A stretch of 64,000 nucleotides of DNA from Microlunatus flavus (lineage in GTDB: Bacteria; Actinomycetota; Actinomycetes; Propionibacteriales; Propionibacteriaceae): the NCBI RefSeq assembly GCF_900110855.1, contig NZ_FOFA01000001.1, forward strand, positions 558,001 to 622,000. The letters run 5' to 3'. The translations under genes and the position numbers were made by a program. Within the stretch, counting starts at the first letter, position 1; the number at the start of each line of letters is the position of its first letter. Positions 16,152 through 25,078 of this stretch are shown one piece after another. Under the pieces are notes generated by a model. It was not told the DNA's origin. It ran no database searches and was given only the letters and a program-made list of their open reading frames with translations.

Positions 16152-16964
16152 TCAGCCGAACCAGCGCAGCAGCTCGGGGACGAGCCCGCCCTCGAGGAAG
16201 GGGACGCTGACCGCGTCCGCGACGGCCCGGACCTCGGGCGGCGCCTCGGCCAGCGCCACCCCGCGACCGGCCCACTGGAGCATCTCGATGTCGTTGCGCC
16301 CGTCGCCGGCGGCGAGGACGTCCTCGGCTTTGATGCCCAGGTCGGCCGCGATCTGGGCGAGCGCCGTCGCCTTGTTGACGCCCTCGGGCGCGATGTCGAG
16401 CCAGGCGCTCCAGCCCACGAAGTAGGTCACGCCCTGCAGGCCGAGGTGCTTCGCGAGCGTCACGAACTCGTCCACCGACCGTCGCGGGTCGCGCAGGATG
16501 ATGCGCGTGACCGGCTCCGCGCCCAGCTCCGCGGCGCTCTGGACGACCAGCTCGCCGGTGAGGTCGCCCTCGGGGAAGTGCTCGTTCATCCGGAAGCCGC
16601 GCCCGATCTCCTCGACCGCGATCAAGGTGCCGGGGGCGAACGACTCGACGCGCTCGATGACCTCGCGCGGGTCGAACGTCACGGCCTGGACGATCTCCTG
16701 CGGCGGGTAGGACACGATCACCGCGCCGTTCGAGCACACGGTCGGGCCCGCCGGCAGGCCGAGCAGCTCGACGAGCTCACGGGTGCTGTGCCAGGCACGG
16801 CCCGTGGCCAGGACGACCGGCACCCCGGCCGCGACGACCTTGCTGATGGCGTCGGCCATGTCCGGACCGAGCACGCCGTCACGGTCGACGACGGTGCCGT
16901 CGACGTCGAGGGCGACCATCCGGGGTCGCCAGCCGGCCCGGTCGTCGGGGGCGTACGAGGTCAT
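16152..16964 (-). CDS. HAD-superfamily hydrolase (Cof-type phosphatase)
   Basis: 270 residues from the ATG at 16962-16964. Motif I ALDVDGTVVD places the nucleophile at Asp20 and the general acid at Asp22. Motif II is LATGRAW, and motif IV is AAGDGRNDIEMLQWAGRGVAL with the Mg-binding Asp pair. A C2-type cap lies between. These enzymes dephosphorylate sugar phosphates or nucleotides; the true substrate cannot be read. It starts 8 bp after the serS stop and is evidently in one operon with it, a linkage common in actinobacteria. Confidence 0.9.
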   Translation of the reverse strand: MTSYAPDDRAGWRPRMVALDVDGTVVDRDGVLGPDMADAISKVVAAGVPVVLATGRAWHSTRELVELLGLPAGPTVCSNGAVIVSYPPQEIVQAVTFDPREVIERVESFAPGTLIAVEEIGRGFRMNEHFPEGDLTGELVVQSAAELGAEPVTRIILRDPRRSVDEFVTLAKHLGLQGVTYFVGWSAWLDIAPEGVNKATALAQIAADLGIKAEDVLAAGDGRNDIEMLQWAGRGVALAEAPPEVRAVADAVSVPFLEGGLVPELLRWFG

Positions 16965-16972
16965 CGCGGGGC

Positions 16973-18253
16973 TCAGGCCGACCGCGTCGGGACGAGCGCC
17001 TCGCGCCCGCCCAGGAACGGTCGCAGCGCGGCGGGGATGCGGACGGAACCGTCGGCCTGCTGGTGGTTCTCCAGGATCATGATGATCGTCCGGGTCATCG
17101 CGCACAGCGTGCCGTTGAGGGTCGCGACCGGGGCCGTACCGGTCCCGAAGCGGGAGCGGATGTTCAGCCGGCGCGCCTGGAACTGCGTGCAGTTCGAGGT
17201 CGAGGTGATCTCGCGGTAGCGGCTCTGGGTCGGCAGCCAGGCGTAGCAGTCGTACTTGCGCGCCGCGCTCAGGCCGAGGTCGCCGCCCGCCAGCTCGAGC
17301 ACCTGGTACGGGATCTCGAGCGCGTCGATGAACTCCTTCTCCCAGGCCAGCAGCCGCTGGTGCTCGGCGTCGGCGTCCTCGGGCGCGCAGTAGACGAACA
17401 TCTCGACCTTGTCGAACCAGTGCACGCGGAAGATGCCGCGGGTGTCCTTGCCGTACGAGCCGGCCTCGCGGCGGTAGCTCGGGCTGTAGCCGGCGTAGCG
17501 CAGCGGCAGCGACGCGGCGTCGAGGACCTCGTCGGAGTGGTACGCGGCGAGCGGCACCTCGGCCGTGCCGACGAGGTAGAGGTCGTCGGTCTCGAGGTGG
17601 TAGACGTCCTGCGCCGCCTGGCCGAGGAAGCCGGTCCCGGCCATGGCCGAGGGCTTGACCAGCGCCGGCGGGATCATCGCGGTGAAGCCGTTGCGCAGCG
17701 CGGTGCTCATGGCCAGGTTCAGCAGGGCGAGCTCGAGCTCGGCACCCTGGCCGGTGAGGAAGTAGAAGCGCGAGCCGGACACCTTCGCGCCGCGCTCGAC
17801 GTCGATCGCGCCGAGGAGCTGGCCGAGCTCGAGGTGGTCCTTGGGCTCGAAGCCCTCGGCGGCGAAGTCGCGCGGCTCGCCGTGGGTCTCGAGCACGACG
17901 TAGTCGTCCTCGCCGCCCTCGGGCACCCCCTCGCCCACGAGGTTGCCGACCTGCTCGAGCAGCCCGGTGAAGGCGGTCCCCAGCTCGGCCGCGGACACGT
18001 CCGCCTTCTTCACGAGGTCGGCGAGCTCCTTGGTGCGCGCCAGCAGCGCGGCGCGCTCGTCGCCGGAGGCCTTCGGGATCTGCCGGCCGAGGTCCTTCTG
18101 CTCGGCCCGCAGCACCTCGAACCGGGCGATCGCCCCGCGGCGGGCCTCGTCGGCGGCCAGCAGGTCGTCGACGAGCTCCACCGACTCCCCGCGCGCGGCC
18201 TGGGAGGCACGGACGCGGTCAGGGTCGGTGCGCAGCACCTGGACGTCGATCAC
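16973..18253 (-). CDS. serS: Seryl-tRNA synthetase
   Basis: 426 residues. An N-terminal antiparallel coiled-coil arm (~30-105) grips the tRNA long variable arm. The class-II catalytic core follows, with [14 protein letters not shown], the motif-2 region [21 protein letters not shown], and the motif-3 region [19 protein letters not shown] then [11 protein letters not shown]. It charges tRNA-Ser and tRNA-Sec with serine. The GTG start at 18251-18253 has a TAGGCT -10 box 7 nt upstream and no ribosome-binding site, so the mRNA is probably leaderless. The HAD phosphatase gene follows in the same operon. Confidence 0.97.
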   Translation of the reverse strand: MIDVQVLRTDPDRVRASQAARGESVELVDDLLAADEARRGAIARFEVLRAEQKDLGRQIPKASGDERAALLARTKELADLVKKADVSAAELGTAFTGLLEQVGNLVGEGVPEGGEDDYVVLETHGEPRDFAAEGFEPKDHLELGQLLGAIDVERGAKVSGSRFYFLTGQGAELELALLNLAMSTALRNGFTAMIPPALVKPSAMAGTGFLGQAAQDVYHLETDDLYLVGTAEVPLAAYHSDEVLDAASLPLRYAGYSPSYRREAGSYGKDTRGIFRVHWFDKVEMFVYCAPEDADAEHQRLLAWEKEFIDALEIPYQVLELAGGDLGLSAARKYDCYAWLPTQSRYREITSTSNCTQFQARRLNIRSRFGTGTAPVATLNGTLCAMTRTIIMILENHQQADGSVRIPAALRPFLGGREALVPTRSA

Positions 18254-18313
18254 GCGGTTCAGCCTAGCGAGGCGGCTGTTCGCCCCGTCGTCGTTCCGAC
18301 GGCCGACGGGGCG

Positions 18314-18405
18314 GCGCGGAATTCTGACCTCTCGTCGGACGCTGGAGGTGTCGACCGCGCTCAGCGGGCGAGGGCTACCGAGATCGAGCGGTCAGAATTC
18401 CGCGC
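18314..18405. repeat. 16-bp perfect inverted repeat in a divergent promoter region
   Basis: Arms 18314-18329 (GCGCGGAATTCTGACC) and 18390-18405 are exact complements separated by 60 nt. Unlike the other long hairpins here, it lies between divergent genes (serS and the GH38 mannosidase), so termination is not the obvious role. The minus-strand sequence GAATTCTGACCGCTCGAT resembles the hairpin arms at 7426 and 13914, pointing to a dispersed repeat family. Confidence 0.7.
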
Positions 18406-18445
18406 GGCGCACGACCAAGGGCCGCCTACCGACCTCGACAACACG

Positions 18446-18461
18446 AAGGTAACGTTACCAG
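18446..18461. promoter_or_regulatory. Mannoside-regulon operator upstream of GH38
   Basis: AAGGTAACGTTACCAG contains the perfect 12-bp palindrome GGTAACGTTACC (18448-18459) with central CG, a classic LacI-family operator shape. It lies 32 bp upstream of the GH38 start. Three more near-identical sites sit in front of the importer, the ManA-like gene and the ROK kinase gene, giving the consensus CTGGTAACGTTACCAG. Confidence 0.8.
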
Positions 18462-18492
18462 TACCGTCGCCGTCGACCCTGAAAGGCCCGTC

Positions 18493-21400
18493 ATGACCTC
18501 GCATGCCCTGCCCGAGCCGCCCCCCGTCTGGGACTCGTCGTTCGCCAGCTCGGAGCGCTTCCTCGCGCCGAGCCCGGTCTGGGACGCCTCCCTGCAACGG
18601 CGCCAGCTGCTCGAGCACGCGGTCGACGCGTCGGCGCGGGTGGAGCGCGGCGTGGTCGGGCTCATCGCCGAGCCGCTGGTCGCTGCCGACGGGCGCGGCA
18701 CCGTCCAGTCCGTGCGGCTGCAGCCCCTGGCGGACGGCGTGGCGCAGGTCGCCGCGATCGACACCGGCCGGACCCGGGTCGAGCTCGACGGCACCGAGCT
18801 CGCGGTCGGCCACGAGCGCATCGGCGGGGGCGGCGTACGGCTGCTGGTGCCCGAGGTGTCCTCCCCCACCCCGCTGCGGGTGACCGCACAGGTGGGCGAG
18901 GAGACCATCACGCTCGAGACCGTGCTGCGCCCGCCGCGGCACTACGAGGTGCACCTGGTCCAGCACAGCCACCTCGACATCGGCTACACCGACCGTCAGC
19001 ACGTGGTCCGCGCGCAGCACCTGTCCTACCTCGACGACGTGCTCCGGCTCGCCCGCGAGACCGACGACCTGGACGACGACGCCCGGTTCCGGTGGAACGA
19101 GGAGGCGTTGTTCAGCGTCACCGACTACCTCGCGAACCGTCCGCCGCGCGCCCGCGACGAGCTGCTGCGCCGCGTCGCGGAGAACCGGGTCTCGCTCTCG
19201 GCGATGCCCTTCAACCTCCACACCGAGATCTGCAGCACCGACGAGCTCCACGAGCTGCTGCGCCCGGCGCTGGAGCTCAAGCGCCGCTACGGCGTCGAGT
19301 TCCGCACCGCCATGCAGACCGACGTCCCGGGTCACGTGGTCGGCCTGCCGGACGCGCTCAGTCAGCTGGGCGTGCGCTTCCTCAGCGTCGCGCACAACTG
19401 GGCCGGCCGCTCCTACCCCGACGGCCAGGGCCAGATGGCGCTGCCGCGGCTGTTCCGCTGGCGCGGCCCGGAGGGCGGGGAGGTCGTCGTCTGGCGCACC
19501 GACACCCCGCACGGGCTCGCCTACATGGAGGGCCCGATGGTCGGGTTCCACGAGTCGTACGACGTGGCCAGCCAGATCTTCGGCGCCTACCTCGCCTCAC
19601 TCGGCACGAAGCCCTACCCGATGCCGGTCGGCAGCATCTTCGGCTGGCTCGACGGCGGGGCCGACGTGAACGAGCGCCCGCCGTTCGGCGGCGACGTGCT
19701 GCACCTGCGCACGCACGGCCGCTGGAGCGACAACGCCGGCCCGAGCCGCGCGGTCAGCGACATCGTCGAGGAGTGGAACGCGCGCTGGCTCTTCCCGCAC
19801 CTGCGCGTGTCGACCAACGAGGCCTTCTTCGACGCGGCGATGGAACGCTCGGGCGACGAGCTGCCGACCTGCACGGGCGACTGGAACGACTGGTGGGCGC
19901 ACGGCGTCGGTTCGGCCGTCGCGCCGGTCGGGCTGGGCCGCAAGGCGCAGAACGACCTCGCCGCCGCGCAGATCCTCGGGGCCGCCGCCCACCTGCTGGC
20001 GCCGGACGAGGTGGCCGAGCCTGTCGTCGACCCCGACGAGGGCTACCGGCAGCTGGCGCTGTGGGACGAGCACACCTGGGGCGCCTCCAACTCCTGGGAG
20101 CACGAGGACCACGGCTCGTCCTCGGGCGAGCACCAGTGGTACTGGAAGGTCGCCCGCGCGTACGCCGCCGTCGACGAGTCCGACCGGGCGCTGCAGCTCT
20201 CCACCGCCGCGCTGGCCGGGCACCTTGGCCGCCACCCCGACGCCCTGGTGTCGGTGTACGCGGTCAACCCGACCGGAGCGGCCCGCACCGACGAGCTGGA
20301 GGTCTTCCTGCCGGCCGGCGTCGTGCCGCTCACGCAGGCCGTGACGCTGGTGGACGGCCGGACGGGCGACGCCCTCCCCCACACCGAGCGCCCCGAGCCG
20401 GCGGGCAGCCGCGGGCTCGGCCGCTACCTGCGGGTCCGCCTCGACTGGGTCGGGGCCGTCGGCTTCGTCCGGGTGGACGTGCGGTCCGCCGAGCAGGGCC
20501 CGGACGCCGCGGAGGACCTGGCCGACCCGACCGTGCTCGAGAACGAGCACCTCGTCGCCCGGATCGACCTGCGCCACGGCACGCTCGCCTCCCTGGTCGA
20601 CAAGCGGACCGGGCGCGAGGTCGTCGACGCGGGCAGCGCCTTCGGCTTCAACCACTACGTCTACGACCGCTACGCCACCATCGGCCGGTCGAACCACAAC
20701 TCCTCGAAGTTCGCCGACTCGGGGAACATGGCGCTGATCAGCAGCCGCGAGGTCGCCGGACCCGCGGCCGTCGTGAGCGCGACCCGCGACGCCCGCGGCG
20801 AGCAGGTCGTCGTGCGCCCGGAGGTCGGCAGCGCCCGCTCGCTGCAGGTCACCTACCGGCTGCCCGCCGGGGTGGCGCACCTGGAGATCACCAACCGGCT
20901 GTCGAAGGACAGCACCTGGGACAAGGAGAGCGCGTTCTTCGCCTTCCCCTTCGCCCACGACGGCGCGCCGGGCGTCCTCGAGGAGTCGGCCGGCGGGCTG
21001 ACCGGGCCGGACGTGCCCCAGGTCCCGGGCGGCGCGGAGTACATGCGGGCGATCCGGCACTTCGTCTCCGTGCAGGACGGCGAGGCCGCGGCCGGCTGGG
21101 CCACGGCGGAGGTGCCGCTCGTCGAGCTGCGGACGCTGGCGCTGCCGTACGTCCCCTTCGGCTCGACGCTGCGCACGGAGGAGCCGGGCACCGTCTTCTC
21201 GTGGGTCCACAACAACATCTGGGATACGAACTTCCCCGTCCAGCAGGCCTTCGACACCGACCTGCGCTACCGGGTCGCGGTGGGCACGGGCGACGCCCCC
21301 GCCCTCGCCTCGCGCACGGCGGAGTCGCTGGTGCAGCCGCTGCGACCCGTCGTGGCCGAGCGGGCCGACGGCGCGGCGCCGGCCGAGGGGTCGCTGCTCG

Positions 21401-21648
21401 GGCTGTCGGACGAGCGCGTGCAGCTCGTCGGGCTGCGCCACGACGCGGACGGCAGCGTGCTCGTCCGGCTGCGCTCGAACGCCCTCGACGGGCTGACCGC
21501 CCGCCTCCGGGTGCCGGAGGGGACGAAGGCTGCGTCGGCCGCGACCTACCTCGGCGAGCCGCTGGAGGACCTCGAGGTCGTGGACGGCTCGGTCGAGGTG
21601 ACGTTCCTGGGGTCCGGCGTACGGGCGGTCCGGCTGACGCTGGGCTGA
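18493..21648 (+). CDS. GH38 alpha-mannosidase
   Basis: 1051 residues, full length for bacterial GH38. An N-terminal ~145-residue beta domain precedes the catalytic barrel with HSHLDIGYTD (zinc-binding His/Asp, ~158-167). The probable nucleophile is Asp277 in AMQTDVPGH, and a second zinc-site His lies in the DEHTWGASNSWE region. The C-terminal beta domains span ~630-1051. It should hydrolyse alpha-mannosides in the cytoplasm, since no signal peptide is present. AAAGG precedes the ATG at 18493. It is placed under the mannoside operator at 18446. A strong hairpin terminator follows. Alpha-mannosidase activity rather than a rarer GH38 specificity is inferred from context. Confidence 0.92.
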   Translation: MTSHALPEPPPVWDSSFASSERFLAPSPVWDASLQRRQLLEHAVDASARVERGVVGLIAEPLVAADGRGTVQSVRLQPLADGVAQVAAIDTGRTRVELDGTELAVGHERIGGGGVRLLVPEVSSPTPLRVTAQVGEETITLETVLRPPRHYEVHLVQHSHLDIGYTDRQHVVRAQHLSYLDDVLRLARETDDLDDDARFRWNEEALFSVTDYLANRPPRARDELLRRVAENRVSLSAMPFNLHTEICSTDELHELLRPALELKRRYGVEFRTAMQTDVPGHVVGLPDALSQLGVRFLSVAHNWAGRSYPDGQGQMALPRLFRWRGPEGGEVVVWRTDTPHGLAYMEGPMVGFHESYDVASQIFGAYLASLGTKPYPMPVGSIFGWLDGGADVNERPPFGGDVLHLRTHGRWSDNAGPSRAVSDIVEEWNARWLFPHLRVSTNEAFFDAAMERSGDELPTCTGDWNDWWAHGVGSAVAPVGLGRKAQNDLAAAQILGAAAHLLAPDEVAEPVVDPDEGYRQLALWDEHTWGASNSWEHEDHGSSSGEHQWYWKVARAYAAVDESDRALQLSTAALAGHLGRHPDALVSVYAVNPTGAARTDELEVFLPAGVVPLTQAVTLVDGRTGDALPHTERPEPAGSRGLGRYLRVRLDWVGAVGFVRVDVRSAEQGPDAAEDLADPTVLENEHLVARIDLRHGTLASLVDKRTGREVVDAGSAFGFNHYVYDRYATIGRSNHNSSKFADSGNMALISSREVAGPAAVVSATRDARGEQVVVRPEVGSARSLQVTYRLPAGVAHLEITNRLSKDSTWDKESAFFAFPFAHDGAPGVLEESAGGLTGPDVPQVPGGAEYMRAIRHFVSVQDGEAAAGWATAEVPLVELRTLALPYVPFGSTLRTEEPGTVFSWVHNNIWDTNFPVQQAFDTDLRYRVAVGTGDAPALASRTAESLVQPLRPVVAERADGAAPAEGSLLGLSDERVQLVGLRHDADGSVLVRLRSNALDGLTARLRVPEGTKAASAATYLGEPLEDLEVVDGSVEVTFLGSGVRAVRLTLG

Positions 21649-21655
21649 AGGCGGC

Positions 21656-21694
21656 GGAAGGGCCCTGCCGGTGAGGTTCCGGCAGGGCCCTTCC
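21656..21694 (+). terminator. Rho-independent-type terminator of the GH38 gene
   Basis: Perfect 16-bp arms 21656-21671 (GGAAGGGCCCTGCCGG) and 21679-21694 enclose a 7-nt loop, 8 bp after the mannosidase stop. The downstream T content is low (TTCCGTCTC). It is the strongest simple terminator hairpin in the window. Confidence 0.85.
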
Positions 21695-21709
21695 GTCTCG
21701 CTGGGGTGC

Positions 21710-21779
21710 CCTTCGACGAGCTCAGGGATCGTGGTCGGGTCGAGCGCGCCGAGGGGACGTTCCCTGAGCTCGTCGAAGG
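21710..21779. repeat. Dispersed CCTTCGACGAGCTCAGG inverted repeat, copy 1
   Basis: Perfect 19-bp arms 21710-21728 (CCTTCGACGAGCTCAGGGA) and 21761-21779 are separated by 32 nt and followed by CCTCGAAGAGATAGGCGTCG. A second copy with the same arms and tail lies at 43076-43149. Similar TTCGACNNGCTCAGG palindromes are scattered between genes in many high-GC bacteria (recalled, not searched). This copy lies between the convergent GH38 and permease genes. Confidence 0.85.
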
Positions 21780-21855
21780 ACCTCGAAGAGATAGGCGTCG
21801 CCGCCTCCCGACCTACTGCCAGCCCGGCCGCCCCTCGACAGCGTCGGGAGCGAGG

Positions 21856-22689
21856 TCAGTACTGGCCGAGGGCCAGGCCGCGCTGGAAGAAGCGCTGCGT
21901 GAGCATGAAGAGGATCGCGGTCGGGATGGAGACGACGAGCGCCGCGGTGAGGATCACCGTGAACCCGGGCCCGCCGCCCTCGACGGACTGCAGGGCGTTG
22001 AGCAGCGGCATGACCGGCCGGGTCTCGGGGCTCTGGGTGAGGATCAGCGAGAGCAGCAGGTCGTTCCAGACCCAGGTCGCCTGGAGGATGAAGACGACGA
22101 CGAGCGCGCTCGTCGACATCGGCAGGAAGATCCGGGTGAAGATCCTGCCGACGTTCGCGCCGTCGACCACGGCCGCCTCGAAAACCGACTCCGCGATGCC
22201 CGAGAAGAAGTTGCGCATGACGAACGCCGAGAAGGGCGTGGCGACGATCGCGTAGATCAGCAGCATCCCGGAGCGGGTGTCGAAGAGGTCGACCCGTGCG
22301 TACACGTCGAACCACGGGATCACCATCAGCTGCAGCGGGAAGACCGTGCCGCAGAAGACGACGAAGAACCAGAAGAAGCCGTGCTTGAGCTTGAGCACGA
22401 TGACCGCGAAGCCGACCGTCGCGCCGAGCACGACCGCGATGAGCGGCGCGACCGTCGCGTAGAGCACGGTCACGCCGAGACCCGAGGGCACGTCCGTGGT
22501 CGTGAACACCGCCGTCAGGTTCGACGACAGGCCCCCCAGCGATCCCGGAGCCCACAGCGCGTCGGCGTCGTAGTCGACCTGCCGCTTGCCCGCGTTGGCC
22601 ACGAGCAGGTAGATCGGCAGCAGCCAGACCAGCCCGAGCACCGCCAGGAGGATCGTGCGGACGAGGTGGGACGTGCGGCTGCCGGTCAC
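21856..22689 (-). CDS. Mannoside ABC transporter permease (MalG/AraQ type)
   Basis: 277 residues from a GTG at 22687-22689 that overlaps the preceding permease stop (GTGA). Longer upstream frames conflict with that gene. Six membrane spans are predicted, and the EAA loop reads FEAAVVDGANVGRIFTRIFLPM (~185-205). It pairs with the 22686-23657 product as the importer's inner-membrane channel. It is the last gene of the SBP-permease-permease operon controlled from the operator at 24988-25003. No ATPase gene accompanies it, so a shared MsmK-like ATPase is probable. Confidence 0.92.
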   Translation of the reverse strand: MTGSRTSHLVRTILLAVLGLVWLLPIYLLVANAGKRQVDYDADALWAPGSLGGLSSNLTAVFTTTDVPSGLGVTVLYATVAPLIAVVLGATVGFAVIVLKLKHGFFWFFVVFCGTVFPLQLMVIPWFDVYARVDLFDTRSGMLLIYAIVATPFSAFVMRNFFSGIAESVFEAAVVDGANVGRIFTRIFLPMSTSALVVVFILQATWVWNDLLLSLILTQSPETRPVMPLLNALQSVEGGGPGFTVILTAALVVSIPTAILFMLTQRFFQRGLALGQY

Positions 22690-23657
22690 GGCGTGGCCCC
22701 CTTCGGCTCGCCGATGCTCAGCTGGCGACGCAGGTAGAGCATCGACGCCGCGACCGTGATGATCGTGAGGAACACGGCCACGGCCGACCCGAGGCCGTAC
22801 TCGCTGTTGACGAAGGTGTCGCGGTACATCGTCACGCCGAGCGTCTCCGACACCCGGTTCGGACCGCCCTGGGTCATCGCCTGGACGATGTCGAAGGTCT
22901 TGAGGCTGTTGACGATCGACAGGCCGACGACGATCGTCGTCGAGGGCCGCAGCAGCGGCCAGACCATGTGGCGGAACAGCCGCCAGCCCGACGCGCCGTC
23001 CACCCGGGCCGCCTCCAGCGGCTCCTTGGGGATCGACTGCAGGCCGACGGTGAAGAGCAGCGCGTTCACGCCGATCCCCTGCCACGACGCCGCCAGGATC
23101 ATGACGATCGTGTTGAGCGGCGCCTCCTGCAACCAGCGCGTCTCCGACCCGGGCAGGTGGAGGTAGGCGAGCGCCTGCGACAGCGCGCCGTCGTTCTGCA
23201 GCACGAAGGAGAAGACGACGCCGACGGCGACGCCGGACAGCGCGTACGGCACCAGGAACGGCACCCGCAGCCAGCCGGCGAACCGCAGCCCGAAGGACAG
23301 GTACGCGACCAGCAGGCCGATGCCGACCGGCACGAGCAGCGAGCCGAGCACCCACACCAGCGTGTTGCCGATGGCGGTGAGGAAGGCCGTGTCGGCGAAC
23401 ATCTCGACGTAGTTGGACAGGCCCGCGGGCTCGGGGCTGCCGAGGCCGCCGTACGTCGTGAAGCTCAGGTAGACCGTGTAGATGACCGGCAGGTACATGG
23501 CGAGGACGACGAGGACCGTCGCCGGCGCCATGAACGCCCACGCCGCGCCCTGGTAGCTGGTCGGCGGCCGCCGGCGGGCGTCACCACGCCGTCCGGCCGG
23601 GGCCGCAGGGGCGGACGCGGACGGCACCGGCCCCCGCAGCTCGGAGGTGGCCGTCAC
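22686..23657 (-). CDS. Mannoside ABC transporter permease (MalF/UgpA type)
   Basis: 323 residues. A ~40-residue Pro/Arg-rich cytoplasmic N-terminus precedes a first span (AWAFMAPATVLVVLAMYLPV) and five more. The EAA motif is LEAARVDGASGWRLFRHMVWPLL. The GTG start at 23655-23657 is 1 bp from the binding-protein stop, and its own stop overlaps the next permease start. Both overlaps indicate translational coupling. The substrate is inferred to be an alpha-mannoside from the neighbouring GH38 and ManA-like genes. Confidence 0.92.
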   Translation of the reverse strand: MTATSELRGPVPSASAPAAPAGRRGDARRRPPTSYQGAAWAFMAPATVLVVLAMYLPVIYTVYLSFTTYGGLGSPEPAGLSNYVEMFADTAFLTAIGNTLVWVLGSLLVPVGIGLLVAYLSFGLRFAGWLRVPFLVPYALSGVAVGVVFSFVLQNDGALSQALAYLHLPGSETRWLQEAPLNTIVMILAASWQGIGVNALLFTVGLQSIPKEPLEAARVDGASGWRLFRHMVWPLLRPSTTIVVGLSIVNSLKTFDIVQAMTQGGPNRVSETLGVTMYRDTFVNSEYGLGSAVAVFLTIITVAASMLYLRRQLSIGEPKGATP

Positions 23658-23658
23658 C

Positions 23659-24942
23659 TCAGTTCTTCGCCCAGTAGGACTGGGCCTCGTCCTGGATGCC
23701 CTGGAGGTACTTGGTCGGGTCGCCCGGGTTGGTCATGAAGCCGGTGAACTGGTCGAGGGCCGTGGTGAGGATCGGCGTCGGGGTGGCCTCGTAGTAGCGC
23801 AGGTAGGTCTCGTACTTGTTCGTGTCGGCGAGCTCCTGGCCGACCTGCTGGAACGTCTCGGTCGACGCCTTGGCCTGCGGGTTGAAGGGCAGGTTGCCCT
23901 GCTGCTTGGACCAGGCGGTCTGCGCCTGGGCCGTCATCCACCAGGCGGAGTAGGCCAGCCCGAGGTCCTTCTGCTCGGACTTGGCCGCGACGCAGGCCGG
24001 GGCGGTCTCGATGGCGACGGGGGTCTTGCCCTGCGCCGGGTTGACCGCCGGGATGGTGAACACGCCCCAGTCGGTGCCGTTCTTGAGCCCGGCGGTCTCC
24101 ATCGTCGAGGCGTACCAGGTGCCGAACGGGATCATCGCGAGCTTGCCGCTCTTCATCTGCTCCTCCGGCTGGGTCTTGGACCCGGGGTCGGAGAAGTAGC
24201 CCTTCTGCTCCATGTCGAGCCAGGTGTTCATCACCGAGACCACGCGCGGGTCCGTGTAGGAGGCCTTGCCCGTGGACAGGTCCTTGTAGAGCTGCAGGTC
24301 GGTGCCGGCGAGGAGGATCTGGAACCACACGAACGCCCAGGGGTTGCCGCCCGAGCTCCAGAACGGGGCGATGCCGTGCGACCTGAGCGTCGCCGCGGCC
24401 TGCATCATCTCGTCCCAGGTGGTCGGGGGCTTGATGTCGTACTGGGCGAACATCTTCTTGTCGTAGTACATGACCCAGTCGTCGACGCTGATCGGCGTGC
24501 AGTACTGCTTGCCGTCGATCGTGTAGAGGTCGCGCACGCTCGGCGCCACCTCGCCCTGCTTGATCGCCTCGTCCCACAGCGGGGTCGTCTCGACGACCAG
24601 GTTCTGCTTGACGAGCTCCTCGAGCTGGCCGCCGGTGTGCCAGGTGAACAGCCCGGGCGCCTTGTTCGTCCGGAACGACTGCTTGACGAAGGCGACGAAG
24701 GCGTTCTGGTCGGCGTACGTGGTCGGGTTCAGCCCGATGCCGATGTCGGCCTGCGACACCGTCGAGAACGCCTTGAAGTCCCACGACTTGTCGTTGACGA
24801 AGTTCAGCGTCCCGGTGGGCTTCTCGCTGCTGGAGCCCGGGGAGCCGGCGGAGGAGGGCGAGCTGCCCGACGAGCACGCCGTGGCCGTCAGGGAGGCTGC
24901 TGCGAGCAGCGCGGTGGCTACCAGGGCACGGCGGAACTTCAT
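23659..24942 (-). CDS. Mannoside ABC transporter substrate-binding lipoprotein
   Basis: 427 residues. A lipoprotein signal ends at Cys23 (ASLTATAC), followed by a Ser/Gly/Pro linker to ~45 and a family-1 extracellular solute-binding domain. Several surface tryptophans and aromatics (DWVMYYDKK, WSSGGNPWAFVWF) are typical of sugar-stacking sites. The ATG at 24940-24942 follows AAGGAG. It is the first gene of the importer operon, divergent from its LacI regulator, with an operator-like site 46 bp upstream. Confidence 0.93.
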   Translation of the reverse strand: MKFRRALVATALLAAASLTATACSSGSSPSSAGSPGSSSEKPTGTLNFVNDKSWDFKAFSTVSQADIGIGLNPTTYADQNAFVAFVKQSFRTNKAPGLFTWHTGGQLEELVKQNLVVETTPLWDEAIKQGEVAPSVRDLYTIDGKQYCTPISVDDWVMYYDKKMFAQYDIKPPTTWDEMMQAAATLRSHGIAPFWSSGGNPWAFVWFQILLAGTDLQLYKDLSTGKASYTDPRVVSVMNTWLDMEQKGYFSDPGSKTQPEEQMKSGKLAMIPFGTWYASTMETAGLKNGTDWGVFTIPAVNPAQGKTPVAIETAPACVAAKSEQKDLGLAYSAWWMTAQAQTAWSKQQGNLPFNPQAKASTETFQQVGQELADTNKYETYLRYYEATPTPILTTALDQFTGFMTNPGDPTKYLQGIQDEAQSYWAKN

Positions 24943-24987
24943 CGCGGAACTCCTTCGTCCTCGTCGCCCGGCTGGTTCCGACGACGC

Positions 24988-25003
24988 TTGTTATCGTTAC
25001 CAA
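24988..25003. promoter_or_regulatory. Mannoside-regulon operator, importer/LacI divergent gap
   Basis: TTGTTATCGTTACCAA reads TTGGTAACGATAACAA on the minus strand and keeps central CG and the GGTAACG half-site of the mannoside operator. It lies between the divergent importer operon and the LacI gene at 25079, so it may serve both the operon and autoregulation. It is the least symmetric of the four sites. Confidence 0.7.
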
Positions 25004-25078
25004 TTGACGCTAACACGCTGGTCCGGACCCTCACAAGAGGTCGTTCCCCCGCCGTGGCGGGCGGTATAGCCTCCCCGC

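Noticed and set aside
22690-23541. Upstream extension of the second mannoside permease frame
   Set aside because: It overlaps the first permease almost entirely, and a GTG with a GTGA stop-start overlap at 22689 gives a normal-length protein.
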